This document shows positions 17,816 to 19,434 of a stretch of DNA of 19,434 nt, one piece after another (position 1 is the stretch's first letter; each line of letters begins with the position of its first letter). The notes beneath the pieces were generated by a model that worked only from the letters and a program-made list of their open reading frames with translations, ran no database searches and was not told the origin of the DNA. The translations under genes and the position numbers were made by a program. Origin of the DNA: Larix sibirica (taxonomy: Eukaryota > Streptophyta > Pinopsida > Pinales > Pinaceae); the NCBI GenBank assembly GCA_004151065.3, contig NWUY0300018985.1, positions 65,683 through 85,116 of the forward strand. Reading direction: 5' to 3'.

Positions 17816-19434
17816 GTACTGATATTTCATGGTCTTGTGGCTTACCTCAAAATCAAAACCTTCTTTGCAAAAATCCCTACAAATTTTGTTATGTATGATG
17901 TACCAGTGGTCAATCGTCATTTAATCAGGACTGCTTAGTCAGGAACATTAGTCATGAACTCTCAACTTTGTGATGCTACAACGCAAAAATCTGCATTAAG
18001 AAGAATAAACAGATCAGTGCGATAACTATGTGTAATCTAATCCTGTCGCTTCTAGATACCTTTCTGTTCAGATTGGTGCTTTTCCAGCTACAGGGGAGTG
18101 TCCCTAAGATGTTTGTGTGCTTTTCGTTAGTGTATAAATTAAATCAGCACACTATGCTTCCCTCAAAGTGCCTGAAAGCACTCAAGAACAGTGATCAAGT
18201 AAAAGATTAAATTATGGAGTGTTGAGATTAGTTTCTTAATTGAAAATTTAGCGGCAATTAGATGGAAAGTGAAAAAGAATATTCACCATAGGTGAAAGTA
18301 AATTTCAAAATAAGTGCATAGGAATGACAAACAAAATTCTGGCAGCATGATTGCACTAAGAATGCACATGAACTCAAAGAACTATAAAAGAATCATAGTC
18401 AAATCCATTTGATATATTAATGAAGAGACAGAGTAAGCCATAGACATCAACAAATCACGGGCTGCCTTTTCAATTTTTGGCATGCAGTAGCAGAAGATGT
18501 TGTCAAGTTCAGAATGGAAGGAGGATGGTGATGAGCTCCTGAATCATGTGTAAGAAAATCCAACCTCTTGAATGAATACATCCAACCCTTCAATATAGAA
18601 TCCAAGAGAATGAAGAGAGAAAAAGTTGTGCCCTAGGAAAGAGCTGAGGAGAGGATCGAACTGAAAGTGTATGTCTCTGCATGGCATGATACTTCCTCAT
18701 GCAACTGCCAGAAATATGTCATTAAGGCATGGCTGTCCCAACTAAATTATTGTTTCTGCTCTAATGTGGAAATAAGAGAAAAATTACAAAAACAGCAAAC
18801 CTGAAATTAAATGGCAAAGCCTCTTAGCAGGTTCTAGCCAAGTGCAACTATGGAAACTTTAAACTGTCACTAAGGGGGGGGGATCCCCAATGCAACTAAG
18901 TCAAAGGTGACAATGATACTTGATTGGTTGATTGATAATTGGTCTCAAGAGCCTAGAAGAGAATCAAATGAGTTTGAATATCTCATAGGTGAATTGATTA
19001 TGCCATTGAAAGTAAATAATTAAAACACTAGTAAATAATTAATTGATTAGTTAAGCTTTGAAGAACCATTAACCATTGAAAGTAAATAATTAAAACACTA
19101 GTAAATATGCCAAGAATTAACCAAGTTTCCAAACGGTTGGATCTAAGTTATTAGCCAAGAATTGAAAAGCAAACCATATGAAATAATCCCATGAATAAAA
19201 CGGATCCAATGGCAATTGTTGTTGTAGTTGTTCAAATGAAAATCAACAATACAAATAAGATATTTTTAAACCATAGAACTGAAAAATACAACCATTGAGA
19301 ATGCTGATTTAAGAAAATAAAAGGATGTAAATAAATCTGAAAATGATCAAAAGAACATGTACTTCATCCAATCATTACCTCTTACTTTGTTTTTGGTGTT
19401 TCCCACGGTTGTTGGGGAGCACTCTTCCCCCCCC
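17816..19434. other. Outgoing NUA intron (at least 1,619 bp)
   Basis: No coiled-coil exon continuing exon I is found, so the intron runs off the end. It contains a G9 run at 18874-18882 leading into a GGGGATCCCC palindrome, a 34-bp direct repeat, and a terminal C8 run. Nothing else is assignable. Confidence 0.6.
19003..19106. repeat. 34-bp perfect direct repeat, offset 70
   Basis: The repeat begins CCATTGAAAGTAAATAATTA and ends CACTAGTAAAT. It occurs at 19003-19036 and 19073-19106 without mismatch. A third partial copy (AGTAAATAATTAA) lies between them. Confidence 0.93.

Noticed and set aside
18028-18210. 60-codon frame as a further NUA exon
   Set aside because: It is hydrophobic and Cys-rich with no coiled-coil character, and does not continue exon I.
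1-19434. A new multi-gene defence or metabolic system
   Set aside because: Apart from one host gene and dead retroelements, no coordinated set of intact genes exists on either strand.

Overview
This window looks like nuclear DNA from a seed plant with a large, repeat-rich genome, most likely a conifer or other gymnosperm. The reasons are AT-rich introns of up to 7.7 kb packed with old retroelement debris, GT-AG exons too short for a simple ORF scan, and no bacterial-style gene packing. The species is an inference. Two single N characters (2706 and 11073) show that it comes from an assembled draft.

The window holds one supportable host gene: the middle of the plant Tpr/Mlp-type nuclear-basket protein (NUCLEAR PORE ANCHOR, NUA) on the + strand. 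I place nine exons (2527-2571, 4908-4991, 5163-5237, 5348-5532, 5624-5726, 8500-8616, 16352-16444, 17516-17674, 17762-17815). They join in one open frame of 915 bases, or 305 codons, all coiled-coil. In order they match the Arabidopsis NUA sequence as I remember it. Every junction is phase 0 except one phase-2 junction at 5532/5624. Both ends of the gene lie outside the window.

Intron layout: the incoming intron (1-2526) carries a possible SINE head, an (AT)11 run and a Ty3/gypsy relic in which gag debris sits next to a pol end, polypurine tract and LTR. Intron 2572-4907 carries an antisense SINE with a perfect 13-bp target-site duplication, a tandem duplication with strong palindromes, and a second SINE-like unit. 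Three mini-introns follow. Intron 5727-8499 has no identifiable element. The giant intron 8617-16351 carries an antisense SINE with a 17-bp target-site duplication, an antisense Ty1/copia relic, a possible solo LTR, the RNase H end of a LINE, and two relics of the same Ty3/gypsy LTR family in opposite orientations. The last introns are mostly unassigned.

No intact mobile-element gene, RNA gene, CRISPR array or new multi-gene system is visible. The most informative new observations are the SINEs with target-site duplications, the shared LTR family represented three times, the repeat that ends exactly at an N, and an open frame running 70 codons past one NUA donor site.
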